Source: DATLEX01 sp035525015 (GTDB lineage: Bacteria > Acidobacteriota > Thermoanaerobaculia > Gp7-AA8). Taken from it: a stretch of 13,499 nucleotides of DNA. Each line of letters opens with the position of its first letter. The stretch's first letter is position 1. The notes under the pieces were generated by a model. The model did not search any database, was not told where the DNA came from, and worked only from the letters and a program-made list of their open reading frames with translations. The stretch is from contig DATLFC010000217.1 in the NCBI GenBank assembly GCA_035525015.1, forward strand, positions 1 to 13,499, read 5' to 3'. A program made the translations under genes and the position numbers. Shown piece after piece: positions 12,061 to 13,499 of the stretch.

Positions 12061-13499
12061 ATGGCAAAGATCATCGGCATCGACCTCGGCACGACCAACT
12101 CGGTCGTCGCGGTCATGGAAGGAAACGAGCCGAAGGTCATCGTCAACGCGGAGGGAAGCCGGATCACTCCGTCGGTGGTCGGTTTCGCCAAAAACGGCGA
12201 GCGGCTCGTCGGGCAGGTCGCCAAGCGGCAGGCCGTCACGAACCCGGAGAACACGGTCTTCTCGATCAAGCGCTTCATGGGACGCAAGTTCGGTGAGGTG
12301 AGTGAAGAGATGAAGATGGTGCCGTACAAGGTGGTGAAGGCGTCGAACGGCGACGTCCGCGTCGAGATCGAAGGGAAGATGTCTTCCCCCCCCGAGATCT
12401 CCGCGATGATTCTCCAGAAGCTCAAGAAGGCTGCCGAGGATTACCTCGGGGAGAAGGTCGAGCGGGCGGTCATCACCGTTCCGGCGTACTTCAACGACTC
12501 GCAGCGCCAGGCCACGAAGGACGCCGGGGAGATCGCCGGTCTGAAGGTGGAGCGGCTCGTCAACGAGCCGACGGCCGCCGCGCTCGCCTACGGCCTCGAC
12601 AAGAAGACGGATGAGACGATCGCCGTCTACGATTTCGGCGGCGGCACGTTCGACATCTCGATCCTCGAAGTCGGCGAGGGCGTGGTGGAAGTGAAGTCGA
12701 CCAACGGCGACACGCATCTGGGCGGTGACAACATCGACCAGCGCCTCATCGACTGGATCATCGACGAGTTCCGGAAGGATCAGGGCATCGACCTCTCGAA
12801 GGACAAGATGGCCCTGCAGCGGCTGAAGGAGGCTGCGGAGAAGGCGAAGATCGAGCTGAGCTCGACGATGTCGACCGACGTCAACCTGCCGTTCATCACC
12901 GCGGACGCCTCCGGGCCGAAGCACCTCAACATGTCGCTCACGCGAGCGAAGTTCGAGCAACTGATCGGCGACATCGTGCAGAAGACGATGGGACCTGTGA
13001 AGCAGGCGATGGCCGATGCCGGCATTTCGCCGAAGGACATCGACGAGGTGGTTCTGGTGGGCGGCTCGACGCGCATCCCGATGGTGCAGAAGAGCGTGCA
13101 GGACTACTTCGGGAAGGAGCCTCACAAGGGCGTCAACCCCGACGAAGTCGTGGCGATCGGCGCCGCGGTGCAGGGCGGGGTCCTGGGCGGCGACGTCAAG
13201 GACGTCCTGCTGCTCGACGTCACGCCGCTGTCGCTCGGCATCGAGACTCTCGGCGGCGTGATGACGAAGCTCATCGAGCGCAACACCACGATCCCGACGC
13301 GAAAGTCGGAGGTCTTCTCCACGGCCGCGGACAACCAGACCTCGGTGGAGATCAAGGTCTGCCAGGGCGAGCGCGAGATGGCCGCGGCAAACAAGCTCCT
13401 GGGAGCCTTCCACCTGATCGGCATTCCCCCCGCACCGCGAGGCGTGCCGCAGATCGAGGTCACGTTCGACATCGACGCCAACGGCATCATGCACGTGGC
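12061..13499 (+). CDS. dnaK: Chaperone DnaK (Hsp70), 3' end outside the window
   Basis: DnaK is the ATP-dependent cytosolic Hsp70 chaperone that works with DnaJ and GrpE. About 479 residues are present, covering the whole ATPase domain, the linker and much of the substrate-binding beta domain; the lid is beyond the window. Signatures are IGIDLGTTNSVVAVMEG (5-21), phosphate-binding Lys70 (FSIKRFMG), NEPTAAALAYG (168-178), YDFGGGTFDIS (190-200), VVLVGGSTRIPMVQ (330-343) and the linker/beta start VLLLDVTPLSLGIETLGG (382-399). The start ATG has AAGGAG 9 bases upstream. No grpE or dnaJ is seen upstream, so dnaK is the first gene of its unit here. Heat-shock control is expected from the family, but no CIRCE element is seen. 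Confidence 0.99.
   Translation, partial: MAKIIGIDLGTTNSVVAVMEGNEPKVIVNAEGSRITPSVVGFAKNGERLVGQVAKRQAVTNPENTVFSIKRFMGRKFGEVSEEMKMVPYKVVKASNGDVRVEIEGKMSSPPEISAMILQKLKKAAEDYLGEKVERAVITVPAYFNDSQRQATKDAGEIAGLKVERLVNEPTAAALAYGLDKKTDETIAVYDFGGGTFDISILEVGEGVVEVKSTNGDTHLGGDNIDQRLIDWIIDEFRKDQGIDLSKDKMALQRLKEAAEKAKIELSSTMSTDVNLPFITADASGPKHLNMSLTRAKFEQLIGDIVQKTMGPVKQAMADAGISPKDIDEVVLVGGSTRIPMVQKSVQDYFGKEPHKGVNPDEVVAIGAAVQGGVLGGDVKDVLLLDVTPLSLGIETLGGVMTKLIERNTTIPTRKSEVFSTAADNQTSVEIKVCQGEREMAAANKLLGAFHLIGIPPAPRGVPQIEVTFDIDANGIMHV

Noticed and set aside
1..13499. CRISPR arrays, insertion sequences, tRNA or rRNA genes, prophage genes
   Set aside because: No regularly spaced repeats, transposase motifs, cloverleaf-like sequences or rRNA-like segments were recognised on either strand by reading.

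Overview
This is a GC-rich bacterial chromosomal window with strongly G/C-ending codons. The mix of gene families fits Acidobacteriota (possibly Thermoanaerobaculia) or a similar high-GC Gram-negative group. The families include several lipoproteins, a BON-domain lipoprotein, a secreted subtilase with a MopE-type metal-binding motif, a COG1233-type FAD oxidoreductase and an SDR-DUF1990-like fusion. The taxonomic call is inference; no rRNA, tRNA or other phylogenetic marker besides a partial dnaK is present. No insertion sequence, CRISPR array or prophage gene was seen.

Layout: (1) 1-1936 is a toxin-antitoxin cluster. A type IV AbiE module (abiEi-abiEii, minus strand, toxin cut by the window edge) lies back to back with a type II VapBC module (plus strand). 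The two share an 86-bp control region holding a perfect palindrome and a pair of TATGTACA direct repeats. (2) 1990-3985 holds a CPA2-type cation:proton antiporter converging on an M48 metalloprotease lipoprotein. (3) 4177-4664 holds two small ribbon-helix-helix-like proteins that converge with interlocked stop codons. (4) 4723-7623 holds a PYROXD2-like FAD oxidoreductase and a two-domain SDR-DUF1990-like protein, convergent with a 33-bp coding overlap. (5) 7703-8916 holds a BON-domain lipoprotein and an unrecognised Ser/Thr/Ala/Gly/Val-rich lipoprotein, transcribed divergently and each followed by a hairpin terminator. (6) 8978-10819 is a secreted subtilisin-like protease with a PA insertion and a MopE-like C-terminal motif. 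(7) 10984-11706 is a Bax inhibitor-1 family membrane protein with a clear intrinsic terminator. (8) A 354-bp intergenic region with possible coding remnants and overlapping inverted repeats leads into dnaK (12061 to the window end, truncated).

Functionally, most of the window is envelope and stress biology: ion homeostasis, periplasmic proteolysis and quality control, lipoproteins, a secreted protease, a BI-1 protein and the main cytosolic Hsp70. The left edge is a defence or stabilisation TA island. No complete new multi-gene system is evident. The observations most worth following are the shared AbiE/VapBC control region, the convergent RHH-like pair, the Lys/His/Trp-free lipoprotein and the small coding-like segment before dnaK.
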